A DNA stretch of 64,000 bases from Agarophyton chilense (GCA_030374765.1 JARGXX010000013.1:1116001-1180000), one strand, 5' to 3'. Shown: positions 21,619 through 33,080, counted from the stretch's first letter. Program-made: numbers and translations. Notes: generated from the sequence alone by a model not told the origin.

Positions 21619-22852
21619 CATGATACTCCTCGAAAAACATGTTCTGAAACATATAACCTGCTCTGTGCTGCTTCATTGGACAGCCGCCAGTGCAAAAAGG
21701 CTCTCAACTCCCTGAAGATAGTAGGAGCGCACAACGCCAAGATGGATACGAATGGAAAAGTAATCGCATGCAAGATGGTCCAGAGGAATGTTGGCATGCA
21801 ACAAATTGAAGACCTAACAGATCCCCAACCCAACAAGACCCGAGATCTAAATTTGTTGCACTTCCTTCTACAAACAACCGTCAGAATTAATCGCTCGAAC
21901 GACAAGATAGAGAGCGTACAATGGATTCGCGGAGATATCCATACCGTAATCAACGGCGAATTCATTGTGAAAGCGCCAAAGATAAACGAGATGGCATCCA
22001 CAATCAGTGTTTCAGGAGAAGGGCGAAAACCGGACTTTGAAGCTGTGGAGTTCTGTAGACTGCTTCTTGTGTTAGCAGACACCAGATATACAGCAAAAAA
22101 GCAGAAGTTAATGGAATATTTCGATTGCGAGCAGCTGGATCAAGGAACTGGCGATCCATAGACAGAGAACAATGCGACTTTGTATAATGACTGTAAATAT
22201 AAGCCGAGAGCCAATACTGTGTTAGCAGAAGGTGTTACAATAAGCGACATTTGCATGATTAACCAGGCCCTTCGGCCTTATGTGCGAGATGAAGGGTTTT
22301 TAAAGAGGAAGTTTGCTAAATTTAAAAGTTTGTACGGAACGTGTTTATCAAAATATGAGTCATCGGGACAAGGAGACCCAGATGCCCTTGCAACCTTTTG
22401 GTGAAGGCAAATGTTACACCATGTACGCATTCTGTTTTCTAAAGTTGCACCCGATTCGGCAACCACTCGCGATACGTGCATTAAAATGTGATGCGCAGAG
22501 AGAGGAAGGAGTGGGTACTGGCTTTGGTGCTTATGAATTTGGTGGAATTGAACCTTGATCGACGAAAAAAAAAGAAGAAGAATATTAATGATGACGTTAG
22601 ATTGGTCGGGATACACAGTCTTATCTTGGCATTACAAACTCCGGACGACAGTATTTCAAAGGAGTTGCAGATGGAAGAGCGAAATAAGGCGAGGTTTGAA
22701 ACTCTCGATGCTTAAGCCCGTTACGCAAGTTCTACATTAGATGCTATCTCGAAGACGAAGATTATGCTCCAAGAGACCTCTGATGATAAATAAATAGCAG
22801 TGCTTGAAGGAATGCTGAAGAAACTCATCAGAAACCTAGCCCAAGCAGAGTG
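21619..22852 (+). pseudogene. Decayed gene of unknown family (Myb/SANT-associated type)
   Basis: One frame from about 21619 to 22404 is broken by a TAG at 22159-22161: before it 'VEFCRLLLVLADTRYTAKK', after it 'FLKRKFAKFKSLYGTCLSKY' and 'SGQGDPDAL'. A frame shift near 22395 continues it ('YTMYAFCFLKLHP', 'CDAQREEGV'). A Lys-rich stretch at 22560-22580 and a helical, charged tail with two more stops then run to about 22852. The middle looks like a helical DNA-binding or dimer domain, but I do not recognise the family. It lies in the same strand and neighbourhood as 20597-21103 and may belong to the same kind of mobile-element gene set. Confidence 0.45.
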
Positions 22853-23289
22853 ACATGCTTACTCACAGTGCTCATCATCAGTTTGAGAGCATCATCGCAG
22901 ACATTTACGACAAGAAAATCTTCCAATGAAACTCACATCCACTCAGTCGTTCCCACGCGACCCCTCCCTTTCATTCTCTCATCCTGAACCGAGAAAAAAA
23001 TATAAACCTTGAGAGATACTCCTGATTTCTGAAGGCGTACAAATCATCGCCATATTTCCGGTCCTTGGAATCTAACATACCTTCAGCACACACTGCAAAC
23101 TAGGAGCACCTTCCGCGATAAGTACCTTACATATGAAAAAAGTTTCTAAACTCGTGATGGGGGGAAAAGAACCGGAGTTCTAGCCAGTCTTTCCTTCTCC
23201 AACCCTTTGTTCTCCAACTGCTGCAGCTTCTGCTCCTCATCAAACGATTCTTTATTCTCATATTACAAGCACGCTTTTGCGTGTGCACG
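22853..23289. other. No gene seen
   Basis: AT-leaning sequence with no frame, repeat or structure I can support. Confidence 0.5.
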
Positions 23290-24150
23290 GAAGTCTCGAA
23301 AATGAATCTTGAAAATGTATTAATCTACAGAAGAGAGAGGTTTCTTTGCAATGTCCTTTGCCTGCTTTTCTGTCAAGTTCGGGAAAGCTTCTCTAAGAAT
23401 TTTCAACAAACGGGTGCTCAGAAACATTGCGTTCCTACCGGGGGCAGAACCATTCGGAATCCCCCATGCTATCTGGTCCTGTTCCGCTTCATCTCACATG
23501 GGTTCCGTGATCTGCTTAAAACCGATTGCTCTTGTGGAATTCTCAGAGCTTCTTGCACTTCAGGCGGCCCTTTTACGATAAGTACTAGTGTATGCTGTGC
23601 CGATACGGCAAAAACCGTTGCAAGAAAACACACAAGTTCAGGTACAAAACCATGCGGTCTGTCTTGATGTGCTTTCAGCCCAGAACATCCGAATGTTCAT
23701 TGATACGTCACACTCAGCAGTAGATCCTCCACCGTTCCAATGACGCATCACCTTCTCTCCGCCTTAACTTTTTATGATGCCTTTGCCCACTTGGTGACGC
23801 GACTCTTGATTGTATGTGCTTCGTCCAATAGAATCCGACGCCACTGAAGTTGAAAAAGTGGTCCGTCTTCTTGATTAAATTTTCCTCCGTTTACCGTTTC
23901 TTCCGAACCTTCTGCAGGTAAGTTTCTTTTAGACGTCACGACGACTTCAGTGAAGAGGAGAGAAATAGAATTTGAATCGCCGCGCTGTTGTCCGTACTGT
24001 GTAGTTACTCGTAGAAAGCGATGCTTAACATGTTGGATTAGTTGGTTAGTCGATTGGGTTACAAGTGATGTGTGACATACGATTAGTGTCACTGCGGATA
24101 AGGTTTTTTTTCTCAACGCTGGCGCCGTAAGCGTGGACAAAACCGAGTGC
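23290..24150 (-). pseudogene. SNF2/Rad5-like helicase fragment, pseudogene
   Basis: On the minus strand 23772-24140 reads as the centre of a SNF2 ATPase: motif Ia-like 'LIVCHTSLVTQS', then 'EDGPLFQLQWRRILLDEAHT', where 'LDEAHTIK' is motif II (DEAH) of the Rad5/Rad16 branch. Past a stop it continues 'CVIGT' and 'VEDLLLSV', like motif III 'WCVTGTP...ED'; the Trp codon before 'CVIGT' is TGA. Weaker pieces reach down to about 23290. The P-loop (motif I) and the helicase C-terminal half are missing or unreadable. Live members remodel chromatin or replication forks; this is a relic. Confidence 0.6.
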
Positions 24151-24229
24151 GGCTATGCCCCCTTCTTTCGCCGTTTTGTCTTGAATTAAGTCGTGCTACA
24201 TTTCTGTTCCATTCAATCGTCGTCACTGC

Positions 24230-26049
24230 TCCCAGAATATGAGACTTCTTCTCCTTCTCTTAGCAAGGAGGTCCCATGTCTAATTCTTGCAGACAGCGCG
24301 GAAGAGAACGACGACCTCGTCGCGGACATCACCGTTGACGGTGAGGTCAAGACAGAAACTGTCCTTGACTGGCACGATGGTCAGAACCCGATCGGCTGCC
24401 CCGAGGTCATGGCCATCGTGGAGGAGGAGACGAACGTCCGACCGGTCACTTTGGAAGAGCTCATCCGAGCGCAGGCGGAGGACGAGTACTGCAAATCCGT
24501 GCGGAAGGACGTGGGTAACGGGATTACCCTCTTCGACATCAACCGTTACGGAGTTCTCATCCGTCGCTCCCCGCTGGACGGAGCCCTACAGAAGGTGGTA
24601 CTCCGCTAGCTGGTTCCGCGCGTCCTCTATCTTTCGCATTACCAGCGCCTGGATGGACACCTGGACGGGACTCGAAAGTATAACACTCTCCGAAGGGACT
24701 TCTACTTGCAGCAGATGGCTAATGATGATTATCAAACCGCTCGGGATTGCCGCTCGTGCGTTGCAATGCGCGGCATACAAAACCGTTCACGAAAGCGGAA
24801 TATGGTCTTTCCCGCTGCGGGGCCACTTGAGTTCGTGGCAATGGACATTGTCGGTCCATTTCCGAAGTCAGTCACTGGACATGAGTACATCCTCCTCATC
24901 ACCGACCGGTTCACAAAGCTCTGTAGAGCAGTTCCGCTACGGTCCACAACCGCCCCGGTGGTTGCCCGGACGTTCCTAGAGAATTGGGCCTACCCGTACG
25001 AAATTCCCAACTACTTGCTCACCGATAACGGACCTCAGTTTGTCTCGAAGTTCTTCGAGGAGACTTTCCGAACGTTAGGCACGAAACACGTCACGACGAT
25101 GGCGTACCACCCGCAGACCAATGGTCAAGCCAAACGGTTCAATAGGACACTGGTCCAGCGGCTAAGGCACCACGTTGCGGATCACCAGTCTAACTGGCAC
25201 GTGTACGTGCAACCACTTACGTATGGTTACAATCTACAGATTCACCGGAGTACGGGCACAACGCCGTTCGACCTTACTCTTACCCGAGTACCTCCGAACG
25301 TGGTGCTCGACGAGCAAAGCTCCGCTACGGATCCTGCCACACCTGCCCAACATACGCAGGGGCAGATGAAGCGGTACACATTGCGCCTGCTTAAGGCGAC
25401 GCCTCAATCCGCACGGAATCGACTGACGAACGCACAGCGCCGTTATAAGGAGGACTTTGATAAAGCCGTGCGGAAGTTGGAGTCATTTGCGGCCGGGGAT
25501 GAGGTTTTCCTCTACCGTCCTTCGACAACGCCGACCGGTGGCGTGCTCGAAGAGCACGAACGTACCTCGCGCAAACTGTTACCGAGGACGGCGGGGCCCT
25601 ACAAAGTCATCTCCGCGACGGACAGCACAGTCACGATCGATGTTGACGGGATTCACGTTACCGTCAGCATCGATCGCTTCACTCGCGTCCCCGTTCGGAC
25701 ACAACCGGCTGCGGTCACCATAGAACGCACCCGTACGGTAACTTTTGATCCAGATGGTCCGTTCGCCGAGGAACCCGTGACGGACACTACCTCGCCCTCC
25801 GCTGGAAATAATCACCGAACGGAGCCTTCAAAACCCGATTCGGCCAACTCTAACTCTACCCAACCGGACAGCATTGGAATTGTCGAGCGAATCCTTGACC
25901 ATGGGCTGGCCGACGACCCTCCGCACGGCCTTCTTTATCGCGTACGCTGGTACGGTTGCAGTGCTGCGGAAGACTCTTGGGAACCTCCCAACAATCTTCC
26001 GCAACACTTTATTAGCCGATATTGGAAGCTCCAATCCCGAACGGCATAA
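24230..26049 (+). pseudogene. pol: Element 2 pol fragment: integrase and chromodomain
   Basis: One frame to 26049 with a single TAG at 24607-24609. It starts in the RNase H-integrase linker ('ETNVRPVTLEELIRAQAED', parallel to element 1 'ETNVMPVT'). The zinc site (H-x-H, C-x2-C) is partly worn. The integrase core has two Asp ('FVAMDIVGPFP', 'LLTDNGPQF'), but the catalytic Glu is Lys ('NGQAKRFNRT'), so it cannot integrate. The GPY-like C-terminal region ('TAGPYKVISATDSTVTID') is followed by a chromodomain at about 25875-26030 ('YRVRWYGCSAAEDSWEP'). Amino-acid similarity to element 1 is clear, but the DNA differs throughout, so it is a separate family. Confidence 0.85.
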
Positions 26050-26100
26050 AACTCTACGCCAGGCGGAGCCGTCGCATCTAAAAAGGGGGAGAATACAAGC

Positions 26101-26365
26101 CGAACGACAGGAGGTATTCCGAAATCGGACATGGCCTCCGGCCGAACATCGCAGTTCACCTCCGATCGGTAGTCAACAGCGTGTGTTGTGACTCCGTGCG
26201 ACTCCGTCAGCAGTGCCGAACGACCGGGGAAATTCCGAAATTGGACATGGCCTCCGGCCGAATATTGTATATCACCTCCGATCAGTAGTCAACAGCGTGT
26301 GTGGAGCCATCGAGCGGCAAAAAGAAGGAAGGAGTGACTGCGACTCCGTCAGCATCGCACCCCAA
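26101..26365. repeat. Two imperfect ~115-130 bp direct repeats in element 2
   Basis: Both units contain the order ATTCCGAAAT.GGACATGGCC, CCTCCGATC.GTAGTCAACAGCGTGTGT and a GACTCCGTCAGCA tail (about 26101-26215 and 26216-26365). They lie just past the end of pol. Confidence 0.7.
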
Positions 26366-27171
26366 CACAACCGGGCATGGACATCGACCACCAACACAGC
26401 GACAAACACTCTTGTATACTCGGTAACTATGGCACCGCTGCCCTCCGGGGGCCGGACGACACGCGTACACCGATAACAACACGCCACCCGGTGCCCAACT
26501 GCCCCCGCGGTGCCAACCTGCATAACCGCGACAAGCGTATACTCGCTGCGCTCCACGCCGGACCGAGCGGTTACCTGCCAGGATAATCAAAAAAATCCGA
26601 CGCGAAAATTAGCACTCTGTATGGCATCAAAAACGCAGAAAAATGTCCTGGCCGATATCTCGGAAACGAAGCCGTTTCAGGCTCTGAAAATGGCCGATTT
26701 GGACTCTCCGCACGGCCAGAAGACTTGTGATGTTTTGAGTAGACACGAAGGCGCACTACATGCGTTACTGTGTACCGAATCGGATACCGACCTAGCCGGG
26801 CATTGCTGTATCAGCACGTGCACTCGAAGTCTGCAAACGCGCCAACCGGCGCCCACCGGTGGTACACGCGCGTGGCGCACGCGCGTCGCGAGGCGCGCTC
26901 AGACACTGCAATCTCGCACGCGTCACTCCACCGTGTCTCGCGCCGTGAAGCATGACGGAGATGCCAGGATCGTTTACTCAGGTTCAACCGCAGGAAGGAA
27001 TGACTCACTTTCCTCGCTTTTCGAACGGAGAAGACGCTTTCAAGATACGGGAACTCACCGGAAGGGACGCAAAGTCCCTGACGCTGCGACGCCCACCGCG
27101 GCTGCCTCCCCGCTGGCCTCTCAAAGCACCCCTGCCGGCGTTCCCAGGACCTGGTACCGGCGACGGGGAGC

Positions 27172-28745
27172 TCAAACGACGCCCGGACGGCTGAAAGAGG
27201 GCACTAACTGCACTCTTGTGCGCGACCCCTCGAACGGTACGACCCGGAGAGGACAGAGGCCCGGCCTGTACGGAGGCCTCGTTCGTAGGACCCCGACCAG
27301 CAGTCGGCCCTCTGGTTTCTTCGTCCTCCGCGGCAAAGCAGCGGCCTGCGCCGCCGTCCTCACCGTCGACGGGTCCTCAGCATCCCCCACCCGGTCCGGC
27401 ACCGATGCGCCCGCCACGACCTCAGCCGCCGGGACGCCGGAAACCCCAGGCGCTGCAGAAAATGACCCGGACCGTATCGCCGCTCGGATTCTCTGCAGCC
27501 ACTCATGGGCGGCGTCATTTGCACGCCCCATCGACAGGTCCAGATGCCCAATGAGCTGAGATACCGTGGCGCCACCAGATCGGGTTCCCATGTCCCCGAA
27601 GGTATTGACGCGGTGCTGGAGGAGTTCAACGCAGACAGCGCTGACATATGACATTAAGTCGACCGTAGTGACCATCTCCGCGCTCAACAGGCTAGTGAAC
27701 GCATCCGCGTGGGGCTCCCACACCTCAGCCGCCATCTCTAAGGCTTCCACGACCGATTCGGGAGGCTCTTCATCATTCGCCCGGCAGGCTTCTTGCAGCG
27801 TTCTCAGGGCATCACGCTCCTCGTCGCCGACCGATGCGGATACCTGCACACCGGAACGTTGAAGAACTCCACGTTGTGCCACCCGTGCATGAAACCACTG
27901 AAGCCCGACTGGATTCGCGCTTCGGTCGCGACATGGTCACCCCAACGGCGTCGGTTTAGAAAGTAAAGCCCGTCGTACGGAGGGGAAAACATAACGAGCC
28001 CCAAAGGGTTACCGTGCGGATCGAGAATACCCTCGTCAGACAGCATGCGTGTGACGAAGTCGCGCATACAACCTTGGTAGTACTACTCTTCCGGACACCG
28101 GAGAAACGGCATGTAACAGCTGCGAAGCGTGTCGTCGCGCTCCCGACCGGTTCTTCGCGGAAGATGCCTCCAACGCGCGCGCCACGCCTCGTGGCGCGTC
28201 CGCTTCGGATTCCGGCCGGTGCATTCGAAGAACGTTTGCTGCGTCGGTATTGCGCCGAACCGCCGCGCGTCCAAACATCCGCTCCATTCGTTTCCCGAGA
28301 TCAGCGTCTCAACCGAAAACGGAGGTTCTTTCCTGGTTGGCCCACCCCTGCGGCCCTGCGGGCGTCGCCGGCGGTGGTCGTGCTCCTACCCAGGAAGCGG
28401 GTTTCGAAACACACCAGGTAAGCCCGTGCAAGGGGCTGGATATCCGAACTGGGGTACCAGCACGCCCGCACCCACACGCCCTACCTTTTGCGGCTGTGTC
28501 GAACCGAACGGAAGGAACGAAGGCACAGAAGGATTCCCCGCTGACGCCGGCGGAATTCCCGTCGGTCGGGCGTCCCAGATCGCGTAACTGCCACCCTGGG
28601 CACCGAACGGAGGCCCGGCGGAAGCTACATCGTGTGCAGTTACAGGTGCCCGTCGCGGTACTGGTATGTCCACGAGGACCGGCGTCGGCTGGCGCCCCAC
28701 GCTCTCCTCCCGGTCGCGGTTGACAGCCCAGTTGTTGTCGTCCAT
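27172..28745 (-). pseudogene. Antisense gene of element 2, decayed
   Basis: On the strand opposite to pol, one frame starts at ATG 28745 and runs to 27804 through stops at 28386 and 28083. It then continues in another frame (27882 to 27172), implying a frame shift in the 27804-27882 overlap. The N-terminal part is Pro/Gly-rich. 'NPLGLVMFSPP' at 27978-28007 matches the 'QPVGRIFFIPP' motif of the element 1 antisense frame. A helical C-terminal part follows ('MVTTVDLMSYVSAVCVELL'). The position is the same as in element 1: between the chromodomain and the 3' LTR. Function unknown. Confidence 0.5.
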
Positions 28746-28888
28746 TGTCGAACAGAACGGAAGGACGCAGCCTCCTGAGTCCGGACTCTTCGCAGCCGCT
28801 GTAACGGTCCTCTCTGTAGTCTACGCGTCGCTCCGCCCGGCGAAGAGAAGTGCTTAAATACGCCGCCGACGACCGCTCGCCGACGAGC

Positions 28889-28972
28889 GTGATATGACGT
28901 GCACTTCAGAATGGCTGTGATATGGCGTGTATTTCCGAGCGGCTGTGGTACGATGTAGACTTCCGAACGGGC
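28889..28972. repeat. 28-bp unit, three tandem copies
   Basis: Three diverged copies of GTGATATGGCGTGTATTTCC-type units (28 bp each) lie upstream of the element 2 3' LTR, in the presumed leader of its antisense gene. Confidence 0.7.
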
Positions 28973-29113
28973 CCGTATAACGCGACCAGTCGCTTCTAGC
29001 GCGTTTCGTGTCGGTTCGCAGACACCACGCCGCGTCCGCTCGGATTGCACTCAACCAGCTACTGCCTAGGATATTGGCGCTCCGAGGACGTCACGCACTC
29101 TAGGAGGGGGGTC

Positions 29114-29714
29114 TGTAGTATAGTGGATCCGAGCGGGTTGCCAGGTAAGAAGGGCGTGGTCAGGAATGATTGCAAGTGGCCTAGTTGCACACGTTTGCGA
29201 AGATGGCACGCCGAACGGACATGTACAGTACGTTACCACGTAGCATAGTTGTAGATAGTTGGCGCACCCCACCTCGTGATATTTTCGCCACGTGGGTGCA
29301 GGCGCCACTACGGACTGTAATGCGGGTTACAGCTCGGAGGTGCACACTACTTATGCAGCTCCGCTCCCCGCCACCCTCCAAACAGTAAAGGGTAAGCACC
29401 ACCGTCCCAATCTAAGTATTGTTTCTATAGCAGACCTGAAGCGTTACTACGTACGGGATATCTACAAGTTTACAAGCCGTTCGGACTCTTCGCGCGTACC
29501 TCGATCGCGCCTGACGTTCCCAATCGCCCATTCTCCCTACGACCGCCCGGTGCGGGGGCTCGTCTCCACGCGTCACCGTTCCCAGACTGGCCTCGTGTGA
29601 CACGCACGCCCCGCTTACGGACTCGGCACGGGTCGCGCCTCTAGGAAACTTACACGCCTTTCGGCGCTATCTCACAGAGTCCCGTACGATGACCCAACTC
29701 GTCATTGCGTGACA
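29114..29714 (+). repeat. 3' LTR of element 2
   Basis: Begins TGTAGTATAGTGG right after a purine tract ending GGGGGGTC, as element 1 begins TGTCGTATAGTGG after ...GAGGTC. It ends near GTCATTGCGTGACA, which parallels GTGATTGTACAACA of element 1. About 601 bp. There is no second copy in the window, so the ends are inferred by analogy. Confidence 0.65.
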
Positions 29715-29732
29715 ACGTGTTTGAGGAGGCGG

Positions 29733-30614
29733 ATGAAAGAGGCTCTCAGTAATGCTGTGGGGGTGCGGAAAAGGAATGCGAAGGATAGTTTATATTTGGG
29801 TCTGGGGTATACTCTACTTGCTAGAAAACCGCCGAACGAGGATGATGAAGAACTTAATGTATTGTATGAAGAGCAAAAGATGGAGGCTCGGGAGAAGTTG
29901 TTGCCGAAAGACCTGAATGAGGAGCCGGTTATATCTGCGTGGAGGTTGGAAAAGCTGGAGAACATATGTTTTTCAGGGTATGATGTGACCTCGACAAAGT
30001 ATAGGGATAAACCTGATGTTTTGTACTTCAAGAAAGGATTGAGTGTGGAGGTGTTAAGAGAGTTCATGGGGTACGATGTGGAGCAACCTTGAAGGGAAGG
30101 GGAGACACGGTATGTGGATGGAAGTGTGATGCATCTAGCCCGATTGGATGCGTGTATTGCATCTGTGATAGAGGCGTTGGATGAAGATCATCTGTCCGTT
30201 GCTGTGGAGGATAGTTTAAGGACAGCGAAAAGGAAGGTGGAAGAGAAGCATGGGGAGGAGATTTTGAACCATAGTGTGAAGGATGAGAACCCGAATTAAG
30301 TGCTGGGAAATGAGGAACGTGAAGGGACCGTTGCGTGTTTGATGCCGTCGAACCAACTGGTCTATCTGATTGTTCTACACGAGTTGTTTCTGGAGGAGAT
30401 GAAGATTTATCTCGGTTAGGTATTTGATTGCTCCGTCGGACGTTATATGCCTAAAGAACGCGAGTTAGGGGAGTTGCTAGCGGACGAGAAAGAAATATGG
30501 GACGCCAAAGATGAAGAAGAGGAGAGGGAGGGGGAGTTGTGGAAGGCGGAGATGAACAAGATATTGTTGATGAGTGATAACTTTATTAGCAAAAGATGGG
30601 TGTCATTTGCTTAA
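29733..30614 (+). pseudogene. Unknown acidic protein, single frame with three stops
   Basis: One frame from ATG 29733 to TAA 30612-30614 (294 codons), interrupted by TGA 30090-30092, TAA 30297-30299 and TAG 30417-30419 and otherwise clean. The product would be charged and mostly helical, with an acidic stretch ('AKDEEEEREGEL') and Glu/Lys-rich segments. No domain is recognised. It starts 18 bp past the element 2 LTR, so its true 5' end may have been removed. Lack of frame shifts suggests either recent decay or a strongly biased composition. Confidence 0.4.
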
Positions 30615-30617
30615 AGT

Positions 30618-30787
30618 TTATTTTTTTGTTGAGAAACAAGCTCCCGCTCGTGAGTCGCGGTAGAATCTGTTGGTATAGAAGCGATTTTGATGCCAGGGGA
30701 GGGGTGGGAAGAAAGGGCGTGCTAGGTACTTCTGGCGAATCAGATGGATGGAACTGAGGATGGCGGGGAAGGGAACGAGAACGAAAA
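30618..30787 (-). pseudogene. C-terminal piece of a gene split by element 3
   Basis: The minus frame 'LVPFPAILSSIHLIRQKYL' ... 'RFYTNRFYRDSRAG' ending at 30618 reads as the end of the protein whose main part is at 37608-38733 on the same strand. Element 3 lies between, flanked by GAAAA on both sides. The two pieces join with a one-frame offset. Confidence 0.5.
30783..30787. repeat. Target-site duplication GAAAA, left copy (element 3)
   Basis: Directly abuts LTR start 30788; the matching copy is at 37603-37607. Confidence 0.85.
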
Positions 30788-31704
30788 TGTGGAGCAAAAC
30801 CCGGCGACGGGAAGTGCTCTCAAGGTGTTCGAAGCCTTGCTCCCTGGGGGAGACAGACTCAGAGACAGAGGTTTCCGTTCCACCCGTAGTGTGGGGTGTA
30901 ACTCCCACGGGGGATTCCGGCAGTACCGACGGAGGTGAGGGGTAGAAACCGTTGGATCGGGAATGGGTATGGGTATCCCAAGGAATGGGGGGAAAATCCG
31001 GCGAAGAGGAAAAACGGGGCGAGGGTCGGGCGCTAACGGGCACCGGACCCGAGAACCAGAAAAGGGGCGAAACAACAAAAGAAACCCAATACAGGGGCGA
31101 AAACCTGTCCTCGAAAGGAAACACAAAAAGCACGCAACAAGTAAGCAGAACCCCCACGGGGTATCGTGCACGCAGGTCGTCTGAGCGGTCCCAAGGGAGT
31201 GGTTGCACGGAACCCAAACGTGGGCACTCTCCAAGTGGAGTCGTGTCCCTACGCAGGCGTTGCTAACCAGAGCCCGTTCCGGGTGGTAAGGCCGAAACGA
31301 TGGCGACGAAGAACCTCTAAAGGTGTCGAAGACCAACCTTGGTTACCATTTTACTTTGAGCTTCGGACTGTCAGATCTCATCTCCCTAAGTAGGGCCCTC
31401 TAACTAAACTCTACAGTAGTGCACACCTGCTCAGGGCCATACACGTGGAGATCCAACTCTCAGGGCCCAAAAGTCCAACGTTCTACAAATATCCGAAAAT
31501 CGGTGCCAAAATTAAGCCACGTGTGTCACGGGGCCAATCCAACCATGGGCCATCCTAATTCTCACTTCATAGGCGAACTCTAACCAGAAAACAGTGCCAC
31601 CTCAGCACACCTTAGAGGGGATCATAATCATAACCCTCGGAGGGTTCAATCCTCATTCTATGAGTTGCATCTTCAAGTATCCCCTGACTGGGCGTTGCTC
31701 TACA
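30788..31704 (-). repeat. 3' LTR of element 3
   Basis: 917 bp; on + it begins TGTGGAGCAAAAC and ends GCGTTGCTCTACA. Near-copy of 36689-37602, with differences such as at 30863 and 30953. Apparent ORFs in it are accidental. Confidence 0.95.
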
Positions 31705-31716
31705 TCTCCCCCTCCT
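31705..31716 (-). promoter_or_regulatory. Polypurine tract of element 3
   Basis: On the minus strand AGGAGGGGGAGA directly precedes the 3' LTR: the expected plus-strand primer. Confidence 0.8.
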
Positions 31717-31746
31717 TAAGACGAGGAAGAACATTCCGAGCCGCGG

Positions 31747-32683
31747 GTGTCTAACTTTCCGATCACTATACATACTTCTTTCCCAGTGGGGTCCTTCACC
31801 ACTTCTGAGGATCGCCACAAAACCGGCACATCGGTACAACTTTCTTCCACTCCTCCGACTTTCGGCGATAAGCACCTTCTTGCAACAGTGGTCTCGACTA
31901 GCCCTCTCAAGGGAATGAACCCATACGTCATCAACCCACTCTCGGGGCCATCGGCCTCCGCGCCGGCGGACAACGAAGCTCCCCAGCAGGGTGGAGATTT
32001 CTCCGATGCTACGGACCATCATGCGTCAGATCGACCTTGTCCCAGCGTTGGGTTCGGCCAGCAACGTGCAGGACCTGTATTCAATCTTGGACGTGATCGA
32101 CAACACCCAATGGGATCGAGTTCCAGTGGCAAATCAGCCTGCAGGGGAAGGATCCGCGCGAGACAAGTCTCCTGGCCGGTACGATCCGGGCTCCGGTAAC
32201 TGGGTCTACTACAATCCCTTCGAAGGGGTTCGCATTAGCGCGGTGCAAGCACGGGCGCTGATTGACTCGCCTCGACCGATGCCGGTGGGACACCCGACGG
32301 GGTTCATTTATACCGACGATTACGAGTACGAGCCTCCAATGGACCTGGACGATCCAGCGTTGGATAACGACGTGCCAACTCTTAGTGGAGTACTCCCTGT
32401 GGAGCCATCTGCACCCTTCCAACCAGTGGGAACGACCTCAGCTGCGGCGGCGAATGCATCCGGTGGCGGTCCATCTGCTCCCCCCGGGTGGGGTGTGAAC
32501 ACCCTTGCGCAGGCGCCGGTTGCCACTCCGCAAGCGGATAGTGTGCGACAAGGCCTCGTGAACGCAGGCATTCCGATTCCCCCGGTTATGACGGATGTGA
32601 GCCAGATGTTGGCTTTCGCCTCGGCGTACCATCAGGGTCAGAATCCCAACGGTGGGGCGGGTCCCTCCTCGGGCTTTCCATAG
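31747..32683 (+). CDS. Antisense ORF of element 3 (frame shift likely near 32000)
   Basis: It is coded on +, opposite to gag and the chromodomain. Two overlapping open frames: 31747-~31990 (Ser/Pro-rich, 'FGDKHLLATVVSTSPLKGM') and 31991-32683, with an ATG at 32006 and TAG stop at 32681. The second frame has 'DPGSGNWVYYNPFEGVRISA' (32183-32240), a possible counterpart of the Gly/aromatic/Pro motif in the other antisense frames, an acidic patch ('DDYEYEPPMDLDDPALDN') and a Pro/Ala-rich end. No known domain. The position matches elements 1 and 2. If translation starts at 32006, the product has 225 residues. Confidence 0.5.
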
Positions 32684-33080
32684 TTCCGCCTTCGGGCAAT
32701 TGTAGAGTCCATAGCTTGGCGACAATAGTAAACTTCTGATATTTGCATAACTTCTTTTCTTCTTCCTTCCTAGGATCTTAACTTCTACTTCCTCTTCTTC
32801 CTTCTTAGGATCTTCTTCATCTTCGTCTTCATCTTCTTCCCTTTCTAGGGTCCAATCTTCTTCTTAATCTTCTTCTCCACTTCGTGGGTCTTCTTTTCCT
32901 TTTTCATCATCAACTGTCCCGATAACCGGTGTTGTGTTCCCCGGTTAACGGCGCTAGGCCGAGGGCCGGTAGACCTTCCCTCTCAATACGTGTTCTTCGG
33001 GATACTCTCCTCAATTCCTCTTCAGAGGTCCAACATCTTCCTCACTTCGAGGTCGCATCCACACCAGTTCCCGTGGTGGC
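32684..33080. repeat. Pyrimidine-rich stretch of element 3
   Basis: From about 32748 to 32910 the + strand is almost all C/T (purine-rich on the element's sense strand), with repeated CTTCTT and AGGATCTTC blocks. It separates the 3' ends of the chromodomain frame and the antisense frame. No ORF. Confidence 0.7.

Larger units (their letters stand above)
24215..29714 (+). mobile_element. Element 2: 5'-truncated chromovirus
   Basis: Remnant of a second Ty3/gypsy chromovirus family: the end of pol from just after RNase H, integrase and chromodomain, then about 3.1 kb with antisense frames, a purine tract (29102-29113) and one 3' LTR (29114-29714). The 5' LTR, gag, protease and RT are absent from the window. 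The left edge (about 24215) is set by loss of similarity to element 1 pol and is approximate. Confidence 0.75.

Noticed and set aside
30618..31336. Minus frames of about 200 codons in the element 3 LTR
   Set aside because: They lie in non-coding LTR sequence and recur in the other LTR by duplication only. The last part (30618-30787) is kept as host gene remnant.
31630..31680. GGGTTCAATCC in the element 3 LTR as a tRNA-like B box
   Set aside because: No A box, acceptor stem or anticodon arm at the right distance.
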